DNA of 64,000 nucleotides from Hormiphora californensis (taxonomy: Eukaryota; Ctenophora; Tentaculata; Cydippida; Pleurobrachiidae): the NCBI GenBank assembly GCA_020137815.1, contig CM035354.1, positions 4,890,923 to 4,954,922 of the forward strand, given 5' to 3'. The notes beneath the pieces are model-generated. The model saw only the letters and a list, made by a program, of their open reading frames with translations. It was not told where the DNA came from and made no database searches. The position numbers and the translations under genes were made by a program. Below are positions 29,338-42,778 of this stretch, one piece after another (the stretch's first letter is position 1; every line of letters begins with the position of its first letter).

Positions 29338-31470
29338 CCTCCCCACTTTGACCCTCCTAGTCTCTAAGAAACTTTCCCATTTTGACCCTCTTGATCTCTA
29401 AAAACTTTCCAACTTTCCCCTCCTAATCTCTAAGAAACTTTCCCACTTTGACCCTTCTAATCTCTCAGAAACTTTCCCACTTTGACCCTCTTTATCTCTA
29501 AGAAACTTTCCCACTTGACCCTCCTAATCTCTAAGAAACTTTCCCACTTTGACCCTCCTAATCTCTCAGAAACTTTCCCACTTTGACCCTCCTAATCTCT
29601 AAGAAACTTTCCCACTTTGACCCTCCTAATCTCTAAGAAACTTTCCCACTTTGACCCTCTTTATCTCTAAGAAACTTTCCCACTTTGACCCTCCTAATCT
29701 CTAAGAAACTTTCCCACTTTGACCCTCCTAATCTCTAAGAAACTTTCCCACTTTGACCCTCTTTATCTCTAAGAAACTTTCCCACTTTGACCCTCTTTAT
29801 CTCTAAGAAACTTTCCCACATTGACCCTCCTAATCTCTAAGAAACTTTCCACTTTGACCCTCCTAATCACTAAGAAACTTTCCCACTTTGACCCTCTTAA
29901 TCTCTAAGAAACTTTTCCACTTGACCCTCCTAATCTCTACGAAACTTTCCTACTTTGACCATCTTTATCTCTAAGAAACTTTCCCACTTGACCCTCCTAA
30001 TCTCTACGAAACTTTCCTACTTTGACCCTCTTTATCTCTAAGAAACTTTCCCACTTTCACCCTCCTATTCTCTAAGAAACTTTCCCACTTTGAACCTCCT
30101 AATCACTAAGAAACTTTCCCACTTTGACCCTCTTAATCTCTAAGAAACTTTCCCACTTGACCCTCCTAATCTCAAAGAAACTTTCCTACTTCGACCATCT
30201 TTATCTCTAAGAAACTTTCCCACTTTGACCCTCTTTATCTCTAAAAACTTTCCCACTTTGACCCTCTTTATCTCTAAGAAACTTACCCAATTGACCCTCC
30301 TAATCTCTAAGAAACTTTCCCACTTTGACCCTCCTAATCTCTAAGAAACTTTCCCACTTTGACACTCTTTATCTCTAAGAAACTTTCCCACTTTGACCCT
30401 CTTAATCACTAAGAAACTTTCCCACTTTGACCCTCTTAATCTCTAAGAAACTTTCCCACTTGACCCTCCTAATCTCTACGAAACTTTCCTACTTTGACCA
30501 TCTTTATCTCTAAGAAACTTTCCCACTTGACCCTCCTAATCTCTACGAAACTTTCCTACTTTGACCCTCTTTATCTCTAAGAAACTTTCCCACTTTGACC
30601 CTCCTTATCTCTAAGAAACTTTCCCACTTTGACCCTCCTAATCTCTAAAAAACTTTCCTACTTTGACCCACCTAATCTCTAAGAAACTTTCCCACTTTGA
30701 CCCTCCTAATCTCTAAGAAACTTTCCCACTTTGATCCTCTTAATCACTAAGAAACTTTCCCACTTTGACCCTCTTAATCTCTAAGAAACTTTCGCACTTG
30801 ACCCTCCTAATCTCTACGAAACTTTCCTACTTTGACCATCTTTATCTCTAAGAAACTTTCCCACTTGACCCTCCTAATCTCTACGAAACTTTCCTACTTT
30901 GACCCTCTTTATCTCTAAGAAACTTTCCCACTTTGACCCTCCTTATCTCTAAGAAACTTTCCCACTTTGACCCTCCTAATCTCTAAAAAACTTTCCCACT
31001 TTGACCCACCAAATCTCTAAGAAACTTTCCCACTTTGACCCTCTTTATCTCTAAGAAACTTTCCTACTTTGACCCTCTTTATCTCTAAGAAACTTTCCCA
31101 CTTGACCCTCCTAATCTCTAAGAAACTTTCCTACTTTGACCCTCTTTATCTCTAAGAAACTTTCCCACTTTGACCCTCTTTATCTCTAAGAAACTTTCAC
31201 ACTTTGACCTTCCTTATCTCTAAGAAACTTTCCCACTTTGACCCTCCTAATCTCTAAGAAACTTTCCTACTTTGACCCTCTTTATCTCTAAGAAACTTTC
31301 CCACTTTGACACTCTTTATCACTAAGAAACTTTTCCACTTTATCTCTTAGAAGCTTTTCCACTTTGACCCTCTTTATCTCTAAGAAACTTTCACACTTTG
31401 ACCCTCTTTATCTAAAAGAAACTTTCCCACTTTGACCCTCCTTATCTCTATGAAACTTTCCCACTTTGAC
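29338..31470. repeat. 34-bp tandem satellite, about 62 copies
   Basis: The unit is built on CTTTGACCCTCCTAATCTCT then AAGAAACTTTCCCA. Variants alternate CCTAATC, CTTTATC and CTTAATC, and about 1-bp shorter units lack a T in ACTTGACC. Blocks of several variants recur in the same order (for example about 29900-30060 and 30450-30600), showing higher-order duplication. The plus strand is strongly pyrimidine-biased except for the AAGAAA word. Confidence 0.95.
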
Positions 31471-32990
31471 TTTAATCTGCACAGCACTTGTCCCTTGTCG
31501 GCGCACGAATCGGGTTTGATTGGTCCTGCGCGCATGCACGTGCGGTTATGTTCGTTATCTTTGTGAAGTGTGTAGCTCTACACATTTCGTTCTTTGGTGC
31601 TTTGCCTTTGTCATTGTGGTTGAGATCAGGGATGGTGTTTGTTACTGAATTAGGAATACCGTCTAGAATCCGTCTAGAATCCCTTCATAGAATCCAAATC
31701 TAGATCCGTTTACGTTTTTCCCCCGAATTAAGGAGAAAATCTTTTTCAATTTTAACTATCACTTCTCACAACATGTTCCATATTTTGTAGGAAGAACAAG
31801 CTCTTAATTCTTCACGTCATGGTTGACGGAAGTTGCAATAGAGGTGTCAAGTCTCTGAGGAAGTGAGGGAATGGAAACTGTCAGAGAGATCACTGCCTGG
31901 GCCTTTTTGATGAATTCCAGCCCTGATTCAATCAGGTTAGTGATATGTGGGGTGTTGTTTTAGTCGCCTTTCCTATATTCGTCTCCAGATATGTAATGTT
32001 TTTATACCCCCCCCCCCCGGTTATTTCTGAATTTGGGTGGAAGATGGAATAGCTGAAATAGTATTTCCCCGAAATTCCCAACTCTTTCTCAGCTCTTTCA
32101 ACATCGACAAGTTCCTTTCCATCGCACTGGATCCCATGGCCATGAACATTATGTTGTGTGAGGAGTTAGACTCAATAATTATTAACTCTTTCTCACAGCT
32201 TCTTAGACATTTCCATTCTCCTGAATTATTTCGGGATTTTACGAGACAAAGTGAGATCTTGTCGGCGTCGCCAGACATATATCACATCAGGATCAGCTCC
32301 AGCAGTTGGAATGTCAAGTTAACAACTTTAACCATGATCTCTATTATACTTCTAAGCTCTTCTAGATAGGATCCTCACGGTTTTGTCTAGGAAATCAAGG
32401 GCGCTCTTCCTATACGAGTTTTGTTACAATTCGCTATATCGATTCGGTACGTGGTACTGCAACCCTTGTGGTATCAATGTAATCAATGCTGTATCATGAT
32501 AGTATCAATGTAGAGGGTAGTGTATATTAGACCATGTTTTGGGGATCTGTAGCTAGGTCTTCCTTCCACCCAGGCTTGTGTAATGTGTAAACTATATCAT
32601 TCCAGGGAAATTACTTGAATCTTCTTGACTCTATTTCTATTTCAATCTCCAGTCCGACCCTAGCTGATCTAATATGTTGCTCCTGTCCATATCTTCTCTT
32701 GTTAAACAAACAAAAGGGGGGTCTTTTCGGACATCCCTATAGTCTTGAGTCTCTCTACCCCTCTCTCTTGCTTCCTCTCTTTTCTCTTTCGTGCTATTAT
32801 GATACCCCCGTATGTGTTTCTGCAACGGGGGCTAGAGATGAGAGAGAGGGCGGGAAAGAATTCTCAAACTGAACAATTACCGAAGCTGAGCGAAACTCTT
32901 CTTTTCATTTTCTATTTCTTGAACTCGCAACAAAAGCGATTTCAAGGTTATGCATTGCATTTGAAAAAGGGATCGTCACTAAAAATTTAA
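31471..32990. other. Gene-free stretch, no supported feature
   Basis: Open frames exist on both strands around 32021-32369, but I recognise no domain, and neither strand shows a convincing exon structure. The CT-rich interval at 32750-32800 and a C run at about 32000-32011 are the only repeats. Confidence 0.35.
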
Positions 32991-35900
32991 GACCCCCCCC
33001 CCCTTTTTTCGAGATAAATGGACTGTACGGGGAGAAACAAAAGCAGAAACGGGGGCAAAGGACAAAAAAGGGGGGGCGGGGGCGGGGGGGGGGCGAGGGG
33101 AGCGCGGGGGGTTTGGGGGGGCGGAGGGGGGGCCAAACCGCGGGGGGGGCGGGGGGGGGGGGGCCCCCCCCGGGGGGGGAAACCCCGTTTTACCCCCCCA
33201 AATCTGACTTTTCTGGTTGGGACGGGGTATAAAACCCCCCACGATGATAATCATAAAGTGTGTAAGGACGGGAAAGATCTTCCTCCCCCGGCCCGGGAGG
33301 AATCCCCCTCCCGGATCCTTAAAGGTGTGCAGGGGGGTACGGGTTGAAACCCGGGAATCAGGGGGGGGGGACTCATTCGAAAAGGAAAGTCCCGGAAAAC
33401 AAAAAAGGGGTCACATGTACCCCTCACAAAAAGGGGGGACAAGTCGGGGGCCAAAAAAAGCAGCCCTGTCCAGAGAGCCAGGAATAAACTGTTCAGGGGG
33501 AATCGTCGGGGCCCCATTGGTTGAACATTTTGAAAAAATGGCCTTTTTTAAAAAAGACAACAGGGTTTCGAAAGGACGAGGGGTTTGACCCAGCTTCGGG
33601 CCCACATAGACGGGGTTTTTAAGCCTTATGCGGTGGAAAAAATTTTGTGCAGGGGTCCCTCGACGGGAGTTTGAGGGGCCCTTGGTTATGCCGTTAACTG
33701 AGGGGGTATGGAGTCCACTCCGATTTTTGAATGGTGGAATCTTCCTGACCGTGGAAAACAAAAATGGTGTTGACGGTCCAATTGAGTGCTCCCAAAATAA
33801 GCGGTTCCCCCGGGGAAGTGGTTAGCACCCTTCTCTTAATCTTTATAAATATCTTGGGGGAGTAGGGGAAAGATGCTTTCTCGTTTTCCGCTGACGACTC
33901 NNNNNNNNNNNNNNNNNNNNNNNNNNNNNNNNNNNNNNNNNNNNNNNNNNNNNNNNNNNNNNNNNNNNNNNNNNNNNNNNNNNNNNNNNNNNNNNNNNNN
34001 AATCCCACCCGGCCCAAAAATTATTCCCCCGGGGCACCAAACTCCCTTAGGAGTATTTGAAAATGTAAAAAGAGGGGACCCCAAAAACCAAGTTTTCCCC
34101 ATGGGAACAAAAAGGGCTAAAAAACGGGGACACCAAACTTTTTGCAAATAAGAACTGAAAAGAGAGAGGAGGATGGGAGAGAGAGGAGCGAAAGAAACAA
34201 AGTTAAAGGGGAAAAAAAGAGGGAGAGAGAAAAGGGAAATTGAATAAAGGGGGGGAAAAACAAATTTGTCCCCCGGAACTCACAGAAGAGGAAATTTAAA
34301 AACCCTTCTAAACATCTTTAATGTGGTAAATTTTTTACTCGTGTTAAAGTTCTCAGTATAAATTTTTTTGGGGTGGGTTTTAACCGGAATTATTTCTGAT
34401 AGTCCTTGCTAATTACCGCTTGGCAGAGTTGTGTTTTTGGCCCATTTATTGTTTCCATGTATTGTTCTCTTACCGAGAAAGCCTCTTGGAATTGGTTATT
34501 CCATACCTCTCTCTCCAATGTCTATTTTCTAACTCTGTGTGCAGCTCTCCCTCTACAAGCCTCTCTGCCTGGATCGCTCTCTCGTGTATACAAACTGTGT
34601 GTGTGTGTGGAGAGCTCTCTCCGTCTATCTTTAATTCGCTCACTCTCTATCTATCCATCTGTCTCCCTCCCTCTCTCTATTATCTTCAACTCTCCCTCTT
34701 TCTCTCTCTGTCTCCAGAAGGAGTTGGTCCATTAATGTTGTACGTCCCAGCTCCAATGGCTCTTCTTGAACTGATAATCGTATGTACCGATCAGCGCTAC
34801 TAGCTCCGACTTCTTCCTAACTTATGAACATCATTTCCAACTTTTGTTATTGCAATCGTTACTTTTTCTTCATTATATTATTATCATGGGCATCTTTTGA
34901 CTTCTCTTGACAATAGAACTCTAGAGCTATCCCCTTCTCCAATTCCAGGATTTGCCTTCATTCTTCATTAGGGACGGATGGAGCACGGTTTGTTTTAAGA
35001 CGGGGTACAAGAGGGTTATGAAAAAAAAGGGGGGAAACTCCATTTTTTAAAAAGATTTTCTCTCCCGTCATTTTTAACGGGGGTTTCTACAGGCAGACAA
35101 AGCAATGAATATAACATCTTCCATTTGGTCTAAAAGCCCCATATAAACCAAATCCAAGCTCATTTTAAACCCGGCTGCGCTCAACCCCCCATCTAAAAAT
35201 TTCGAGTTGGTTTTTACTGGGGGCCCTTACCCATTTTAAAGGTAGGGGCCTTTGGATTAAAACGGTATCTTTTTTTGTTCCCGAGCCCCATATGGGGCCC
35301 TTCTCCCTTTTTTGATTAATTAAAAACCCTTTCCTTTATGCCCCGGATTCTCCTTTCCCCTTTTTTCCCCACCCGTTTTCCCCCTTTAAGATTTTTCCCC
35401 CTCTCCCCCTGCTCGCGCTCCCCTTTTCTTCCAAAAGATCCCTTTTGTTTTTAGAGGTTTTACCCCTGTCTGGAGGTTGATTTTTCGCCCCCCCCTTTTT
35501 GATCCCTTTTTTTTTGTGTTTATTTTTTCTTTGTTCGTTTTGTGGTTTTTTTTTTAAAAGGGGGGGGGGCCCCCCGTTTTTGTTGTTGTGATTTTTTTTT
35601 TAAATTTGATAGTTGGTGGAACCGGGGGGAACCCAGTTTTTGTTTTTTTTGAGAAAAAGTTGATGTTTTATTTTTTTTTGTTTTGGTTTTAATTGTTGTT
35701 AAAAAGGGAAGTGGATAATCCTTGGGGGGGGGGGGGGGCTGTTTTCCTTGGGTCCCTTCCCCCCTCCTATTTTTTTTTTGTTGTCTCTGGCCCCCCCTTT
35801 ACCCTTTTGGTTTTTTGGGGGGGGGAGTTCCGTTGGCCCGGGGTTTCCCCGGGTTTTTTTTTTTTGAGGTTGGGGGGGAGCTTTAGGGTTTCCCTTGGGG

Positions 35901-36345
35901 GTGGGAAAGTAAAGGGGGTTTTTTCCCGTTGGGGTTTTTTTCTTTTTTCCCCTTTTTCCTCGCCCCCCGGGGGTTTTTTGGGGGTTTTTTTTTTTTTTTT
36001 GGGGGGCCTTTTTGTTCTCTTTTCCCTCTCTCCTCTTCTTCTTCCCCTCTCTCTTCCTCTTCCCCTTTCTTCCCTTTCCGACCTTCCCCCTTTCGGGTTT
36101 TAAAGGTTTTCTTTTTCCCTAAAAAAATCCTTTTAAAATTTTTTTTTCTTTTTCTCTTTTATTTAATTTTTTTTTTCCCTTTTTTTCGGGGGGGGAAATT
36201 TTTTAAAAAGGGGAAAAAAAAAAGAGGGGGGGGAAAGCCCGGGGGAAAGGGGAGGGGAAAAAGGGAAAAAAAAAAGGGGGGGAAAAAGGGGAAGAAAAAA
36301 AAGGGTAGGAAAGGGGGTTTAAATTTTAAAAATTTTTTAAATTAG
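32991..36345. other. Low-quality assembly with homopolymer inflation and a 100-N gap
   Basis: This stretch is full of long runs of G, C, T and A in which neighbouring bases also appear multiplied, unlike the sequence on either side. An exact 100-N gap lies at 33901-34000. The pattern is what poor-quality read ends or uncorrected homopolymer errors produce. Open frames here (Gly/Pro-rich or Phe-rich) should not be trusted. Confidence 0.8.
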
Positions 36346-38180
36346 TTTGGGTTCAAAGAATTTCATAGGCTGAACAAGTCTTTGAGCTATCGTTTCGGAA
36401 GACCATCTCTCGAGATCACATTCCGTGATAATTTCATATTCTCATTTCCACTTGTTGAATAAGGCTCACCCGTTCGACAAATTTCTACTGAACTGTGATC
36501 AGATCCCATTCTGTTGGCAGTTTACTATTTTAGTGGTGTGGGGCAGTGGGGGTGGGGGGTTCGTGTGCAACTCGTTTACCTACATATTCACTGTCATATA
36601 ATATCATGACCTCACAGCATATATCGGCGATATAATTCTAGTGAGGGGATATAATTATTAGATCATAATTAATGAAGATTCCCTTGTACACACATATTAT
36701 AGGTCTAAACCAGACGTGGTTTAATAGTTGTGTTTAGTTTAAAGAGAAAACACTTTTTTAAAACCCAAATCCAGTTCCCCAGGCCCCGTTTCTTTACAAA
36801 ATTTCCCCTTTCTTGTTGAGGTAGAACCTGAAATCAAGTAATTACCAGACTTTTCCAATTACATGATCTGTTCACAAGATATTACTTCGGTCACTGTATA
36901 TCACGGCCTCAACTAAACGACATGTCTCAAAAAGAAAGTTATCGATTATATTTCGGATATATCGTCGCAAATTTTATTTTTCATCCCCAACTTTTTAATG
37001 CTATTTATATGCTCAGTTATCTCTCTTATACCTCAGTTTCAAAAGTGTTATAGCGAAGCTTAAATTGAACAATTAAGGAACTAAATAGATCGGTGCTCTT
37101 AATTTGAACTAATTTATTTTCAGTTTCTTTACTTCTCTCCCTCTTTATATTTGTCTCTCCATCTACTAACCGATCTCCATCTAATGTGACAGTAAGATCC
37201 CTTTAGTTCCCTCTCTGTCTGTATAGTACAGAGCGATCACCACATACATCCTCTACTACTGCAGTGAAGGTTTACCGCTAATGGCTCAGCTGAGTACAGT
37301 GCTGCAGCTTCATAGTTCTGTGTGATGTGAAGAACTTCATAGATATCTGATGGGAACTGCAGGTGTACTCACATTTTAGTGACTGTAGTGAGACATTGTC
37401 ATACTGCAGCAACAGTCCTAACTTTAAATGCAGGGGACCATGCCCTATATAATGATGATGATAATATATTGGTAATGAAATTCCCCCTCTGCGCTAGCTC
37501 ACGGAGGGGTAATAATATCGCTTGTACGGCGGGAAAAAAATTCCTGTGTCCAAACTACAAAACAGAAAGTTCTAATTTTTTGAACATACCGAGGAAATTG
37601 TCTGAGCTACCATTACATACCGGAATTTTTCGATATTTTGGCCATTAACACTGTTTTTGTTTTTGGAAAACTATGAAGATGCTGGAATTTGGCTACAAAA
37701 ACCTTCAGAAATGTGCAAAATGCCATTCCAAAGGTATTAGAGGTGGATTCATTGATAACGAAGCTATAGTCGAGTCAGAAAAAATTCCACAAGATTGGAA
37801 TTTTATGCCCATATAAGGAGTTATGCGACACACCTCTGTTGTTAAACATGTGGTGTAATCGCTACCGGTCGTTACTTTCTGTAGAATTCAGGTCCTGGTT
37901 ACTATACAAACTAGTACCATACGTTTTAGATAGGTTTTAGACAAGTTTTCGATTACTTTTTATGAGAAGGTCCCGTAAATTTTCATTTTTAGGTAGGCGG
38001 TATTGTCACCCCTATATGCAATAATAGGGGTGACTTCGTAACCAAGATAATATATAGGTTGAGTTCGTGTTCGCAAATATGGTCAGGTTTGATCCAAGGC
38101 ATGTTATGTAAAAATATGGGATATAATGTTTTCGTTTGCGTGGCCTTTTCTTTGATCTATCGACCCATGTAACTATCCCT
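36346..38180. other. Gene-free stretch, no supported feature
   Basis: Ordinary AT-rich sequence. Small open frames (for example 37379-37648) show no recognisable domain or splice context. Confidence 0.4.
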
Positions 38181-38277
38181 TATTGTGTTGGATATTTTGT
38201 CCCTTCCCGATACGTTTTACCTTTTCATGTCTTTCTATCCCTCCTTTTTCTATCTCACTTTTTTCAACATTCATCAT

Positions 38278-39040
38278 CAGAAAATTGAGGAGATTCGAAG
38301 CAAAATGACTAGCGCCGAAAGCAGGAACCTTGATCTCCTGTCTGAGAAAGGTGCATCTTCTTGGCTTACTTGTCTTCCCCTCCAAGCACTGAACTTTACA
38401 CTGAACAGACAAGAGTGGCATGATGCTCTGTCTGCACGTTACAACTTGCCGCTGACAGGAGAAGCACTGCCTACCAACTGCGTGTGTGGAGAGGAAAATA
38501 GTATCGATCACTCAATTTCATGTAAGATCGGCGGTTTTGTATGCTTTCGCCACAACAACGTGAGAGACTTTATCGCAAGTGAGTTCAATAATGTGTGTCA
38601 CGACACGAAAGTTGAACCCCATCTGCTAAATGTACGAGGAATGAGTCTCCCAGAGGGAACTATTACGGCGGATGGAGCTCGCCTAGATATCAGTACACGT
38701 GATTTCTGGTCTAGCATGGATAACACCTATTTTGATGTGAGGGTATTTAATCCTAGGGTGGCATCCAACTCTAACCAGGCAATCTCTAAAGTGTATGAAA
38801 AACATGAGAGGGAGAAAAAGACTGGCTATCTTCATCGGGTCATTGAAGTTGAAAAATCGTCATTTACACCTCTGGTAATGTCCACGACGGGGGGTCTCGG
38901 TCGGGAATTCAAAAAGACACTGAAAACAGCTAGCCGATAAGAAAGCTAAGAAAACGGGATACACCTACGACCAATGCATCCGTTATCTTCGACTCAGACT
39001 ATCATTCGCCATGGGGCGATCAGTAACGTCTCCATCAGGG
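38278..39040 (+). mobile_element. Retroelement C-terminal fragment (nuclease-like domain), frameshifted near its end
   Basis: The frame carries the C-terminal region common to many invertebrate non-LTR retroelement polyproteins: CVCGEENSIDHSISCKIGGF (a Cys/His cluster followed by the GGF motif), RHNNVRD, GARLDIST, YFDVRVFNP and a terminal VEKSSFTPLVMSTTGG. The spaced D, D and E residues suggest a restriction-like fold, by inference. The main frame stops at 38938-38940, but the adjacent frame continues with LADKKAKKTGYTYDQC and RLRLSFAMGRSV to about 39035, so a one-base shift near 38930 breaks the copy. No reverse transcriptase core is present upstream. Confidence 0.75.
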
Positions 39041-39097
39041 GGCACGGGGAGTGGGGGGGGGGGGAATTTTTTAAATTTTGGGGAAAAAAAGTTTTTT

Positions 39098-39131
<34 letters not shown>

Positions 39132-40080
39132 TTTTCCCTTTGGGTTTTTTTTTTTTTATTTTTTATTTTTATTTTGTTTTTTTTTTAAATTTTTTTTTAA
39201 GGAAATTGAACCCCAGGGCAAACCCCAGAACAGTTTGGGGTAGCCTTAAATAAAACGGGGAAGGGAAGAATTTAAAACAAGAGGAGGGTAGGGGGGAAAA
39301 AATTTTCCAATCTCTTTTAATTTTTACTTCCTTCTTTGGCGTGTAAAGGGAGCTTGGAGTGTGGGGCTGAGAGGGAGGGACCTTGGATTCCTGTTTAAAT
39401 TTAAAAAAACCATTATCTGCCTATGCCTCTTTACTAGCAGTCTCTCTCTATCTATCTCTCCTCTCTCCCTCCCTCTCTCCTTCTCTGCCCCTTCGTGGGG
39501 CCCAGCTTGTAACCAAGCAGTACAATAGGATCATATGCACCCCGCTCAAGCAAATTTTGTCTGTTTATGAATTCATGAATCGGCAGCATCTTGTGCTATC
39601 CCCCCTCCTAGCTGGCCCTTTCGGGATGTAAACGGGTCTACAATTTCAATGTAATATCTTTGCTCATTTTTCCAATCCCTTTTTCCCGGGCATTTGGCAG
39701 AAATAAAGACGGAAACCCCAGAAAGAACATCTGCTTCGTAGACCGTAAAGGTATCAGGAGGGTGCGACACATCAGGAGTTTCTAAATGAAGCCATGGCTT
39801 CTGATGTTCTATAGTGGTGGTACCTGCATTGGTGATGAAGCTGTTTTTTGGTGCGTCAAATTGTGTCCTACACCACTATGCAATAGTGAATTGAATAAAT
39901 AGGCATTTCTTGTCAGGCACTGACTGTGACGGCCTCACGTAGCCTGCACCGGGCCTTCGTCACGGTGTGGAGAGGACAGTCTTAATATGAGACAAGACAT
40001 TCCACTAACGAGCAGAAGTTTTACATATATGTCGCGTAGCTTCTAAATGTAGATCAAGAAAATTTCTACCCGATCTCATG
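39041..40080. other. Gene-free stretch, partly low quality
   Basis: 39050-39350 shows the same homopolymer inflation (T and A runs) as 33-36 kb. 39600-40080 is ordinary sequence without a supported feature. Confidence 0.5.
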
Positions 40081-40112
40081 AGTCATACTGCAGTAAGCTT
40101 CCTTACTCTGTA

Positions 40113-40159
<47 letters not shown>

Positions 40160-41386
40160 CACACTCTCTCTCTCTCTCTCTCTTCCTCTCTCTCTCTCTC
40201 TCTCGCTCTCTCTCATCTCTCCTCTCCTTCTCTCTTCTCCTCTCTCTCTCCGTCTCCTCTCTCTCCTCTCTCTCTCCTCTCGCATTCTCCTCTCTCATCT
40301 CCCTTTCTCTCTCTTCTCTCTCTCCCTTCTCCCGCTCTCTCCTCCTTCGTGCTCTCGTCCCGTTGCGGGGGGGTCTTTCTGGGTGGGGGCCCTTTCTCAC
40401 CTCTTCGTGTAGCTGGTCCGTCTCTCCCTGTTCTTCTCCTCGTCTTCTCTTTTTTCTCTGTCCGTGGATCTGTTGCTTCGTCTGGTTCTTCGTTCGCGGT
40501 CCGTCTCTCTTCGTCCTTCCATGCTGTCCTTCGGGGTCCTCGGCTCTCGTTCTTCTCTCGTCTCTCTTCCTTTGTACGATCGCTGCCTTCTTCTCTCTCG
40601 CTTTCTCTACTTCTTCCTCTCGTCGGGTCTCCCGTCGTCTCTCACTCTCTCCCACGCACCTTCTTTATAGATCAACTGTACTATAACATGACTAGCTATT
40701 AGCTACAGACTGTTTGCTGCAAAAAAGTTCACACACACATATAACGATGCCTCAATATGGTACAATGATATTATACATGTTGCCCCCTCCAAAAGATTCT
40801 CTTGGCACCATGATCATTCATGTAACCATATGATAATGTGTCCTCTGGATCGTGAAAATGACTTATGTTAGTTGTTTTCTTTCATTTAATTCATCTTTGT
40901 TTTTAATTGTACCCGATTTCTAGGGAGTTCATACTGCAGTAAGCTTCCTCCCTCTGTTTTTCTCTCTCTCGGTCCACTAACCACCCCCCCACGGGGGGCC
41001 CGTGGGGCCCCCAGCGAGAGCAGGGTTAAATCCCCGGGACCGGATCCTTTTGGATCTGGGGGGCCCGGGGGCCTGGGGAGAAAAAGGGGGTGGGTTTAAA
41101 CAATTACATACGGGTAAATTTAACAATGTACATATGGGAAGAAAAGGGGATGATATTAAAAGGGGGGAAGTAAAGTGGGTTTTAAAAGCTCATGGTGACG
41201 GAGCACAAGACCTCCAAAACTTTGCAAAAGAAGCCCAATCGACAATGAATTCTAAGAAGACCAACTTACAGGAATGAAAAAGAAACCGTCAAATCAAAGG
41301 GCACCCCTAAAACAAGCAGGAACGGGTTCGAGCGAAAAAAAAAAAAAAAATTAATAAAAATGGATGAGATTCAGGGTCGAGCCAGA

Positions 41387-41432
<46 letters not shown>

Positions 41433-41700
41433 TCTCTCACTCTCTCCCACGCACCTCTTTAGAGATCAACATGTGACTATAATGACTAGCTAGTAGCTAC
41501 TAGACATGTTTGCTGCAAAAAGTTCACACATATAAGAGGCATCATATGTGGTATGATATATGATCATGGTGCCAAGAGTTACTCTTGGCACCATGATCAT
41601 ATCATGTACCATATGATAATGTGGTCCTCTGGAGTCGTGAAATGACTTATGTTAGTTGTTTTCTTTCATTTAATTCATCTTTGTTTTTAATTGTTTTCTC
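40081..41700. repeat. Near-duplicate block, probably false duplication
   Basis: Segment A (about 40083-40920) and segment B (about 40930-41700) contain the same ordered landmarks: CATACTGCAGTAAGCTTCC, a CT run, CCCACGCACCT, GATCAAC, GTTTGCTGCAAAAA, CTTGGCACCATGATCAT, and the long shared stretch ending TTAATTCATCTTTG. Differences are mostly single-base gains and losses, plus a homopolymer-rich insert at 40980-41340. This looks like two noisy versions of one locus placed in tandem by the assembler, although a real recent duplication is possible. Confidence 0.65.
41558..41602. repeat. Perfect 22-bp inverted repeat with 1-nt centre
   Basis: The arms ATATGATCATGGTGCCAAGAGT and its exact complement meet around one T at 41580. 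In the noisy copy near 40790-40830 only the right arm is intact. Confidence 0.85.
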
Positions 41701-42399
41701 TTTTTGTTTGTCTTGCATGGATCTCTAAGCAGCACAACGTGATATTATTCTGTGTTGTCTGGTGTGTGTTTATGTTAAGCCCCAAACAATGCACACACCA
41801 TCACCACATAGAACTAGCGGCACGGTTTAGTTGCCATCGATTGCTTGTTGGTAGCTAATTACACACACTGTTAGATACTTTTACTGTCTTCTAGTTCGAT
41901 ATTTTTACTATTTTTGGCTTTATTGATTGATCGAAAACCCCGATATAGACACCAGAAAAATGCGAAGAAGTTCTTCTTACTGAACACGTTTAAGTTTTAA
42001 TCTGATCAAGATGAACAAATAAATAAAATATACTCACGATATGTTTTGAATTTTGGCAGTGGTTTCAAAACATCGCGGACTCAATAGCTTCCATCGCTTC
42101 CATCAGTTTGTAGTGACATATTAAGCTGGACAAATTGAGTGGGGTTACATTACTTAGCTCTACCATCTGAAGTTTCTATTTTTCTAACGGATCGAGGTCC
42201 GCCGCTGAATAAACATAATACCCCTTCCTATCATGTCTCGGACGTTCGATTGAGAAGAGTGACTTGCTCAGCTCTCTGTTTCTCTGCTTCTTTTCACATC
42301 CCAATATTTTCTAATTCTGGGTATATCGTTTGAAGATGTCTTCAGCAGTGTGTGTGAGGCATTTGATGCTCTCCCTCCAGTCTCCACACACTCTTTCAT

Positions 42400-42419
42400 T
42401 ATTGCTCTCCCTAAACGAT

Positions 42420-42505
<86 letters not shown>

Positions 42506-42695
42506 CTCTCATTCTTGCTCTCCATTGAGTCCACGTAGCTCTTTCTCTCGTTGAGTTGATCCATGGGTAAAGAGAGACATTATATGGACACAAAAATAGC
42601 ACACCAGGCGTACATAGTCTAACACTTAGATACATGCTGCAGCTCTTCTCATTCTTTTCTCTCTATCTCTCTCTATCCCCCTCTCTCTCTCCCTT

Positions 42696-42727
<32 letters not shown>

Positions 42728-42730
42728 CCC

Positions 42731-42778
<48 letters not shown>

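Noticed and set aside
32021-32369. Overlapping 85- and 110-codon frames on both strands
   Set aside because: No domain, no convincing splice sites and no neighbouring exons on either strand.
33018-33588. Gly/Pro-rich open frames beside the N gap
   Set aside because: They lie in homopolymer-inflated, low-quality sequence, so neither frame nor composition is reliable.
40083-40655. 190-codon Arg/Glu-rich frame and similar Ser/Leu or Arg/Glu frames at 17.8, 42.3-44.3, 46.1, 53.5 and 54.4 kb
   Set aside because: They are translations of CT/GA dinucleotide repeats.
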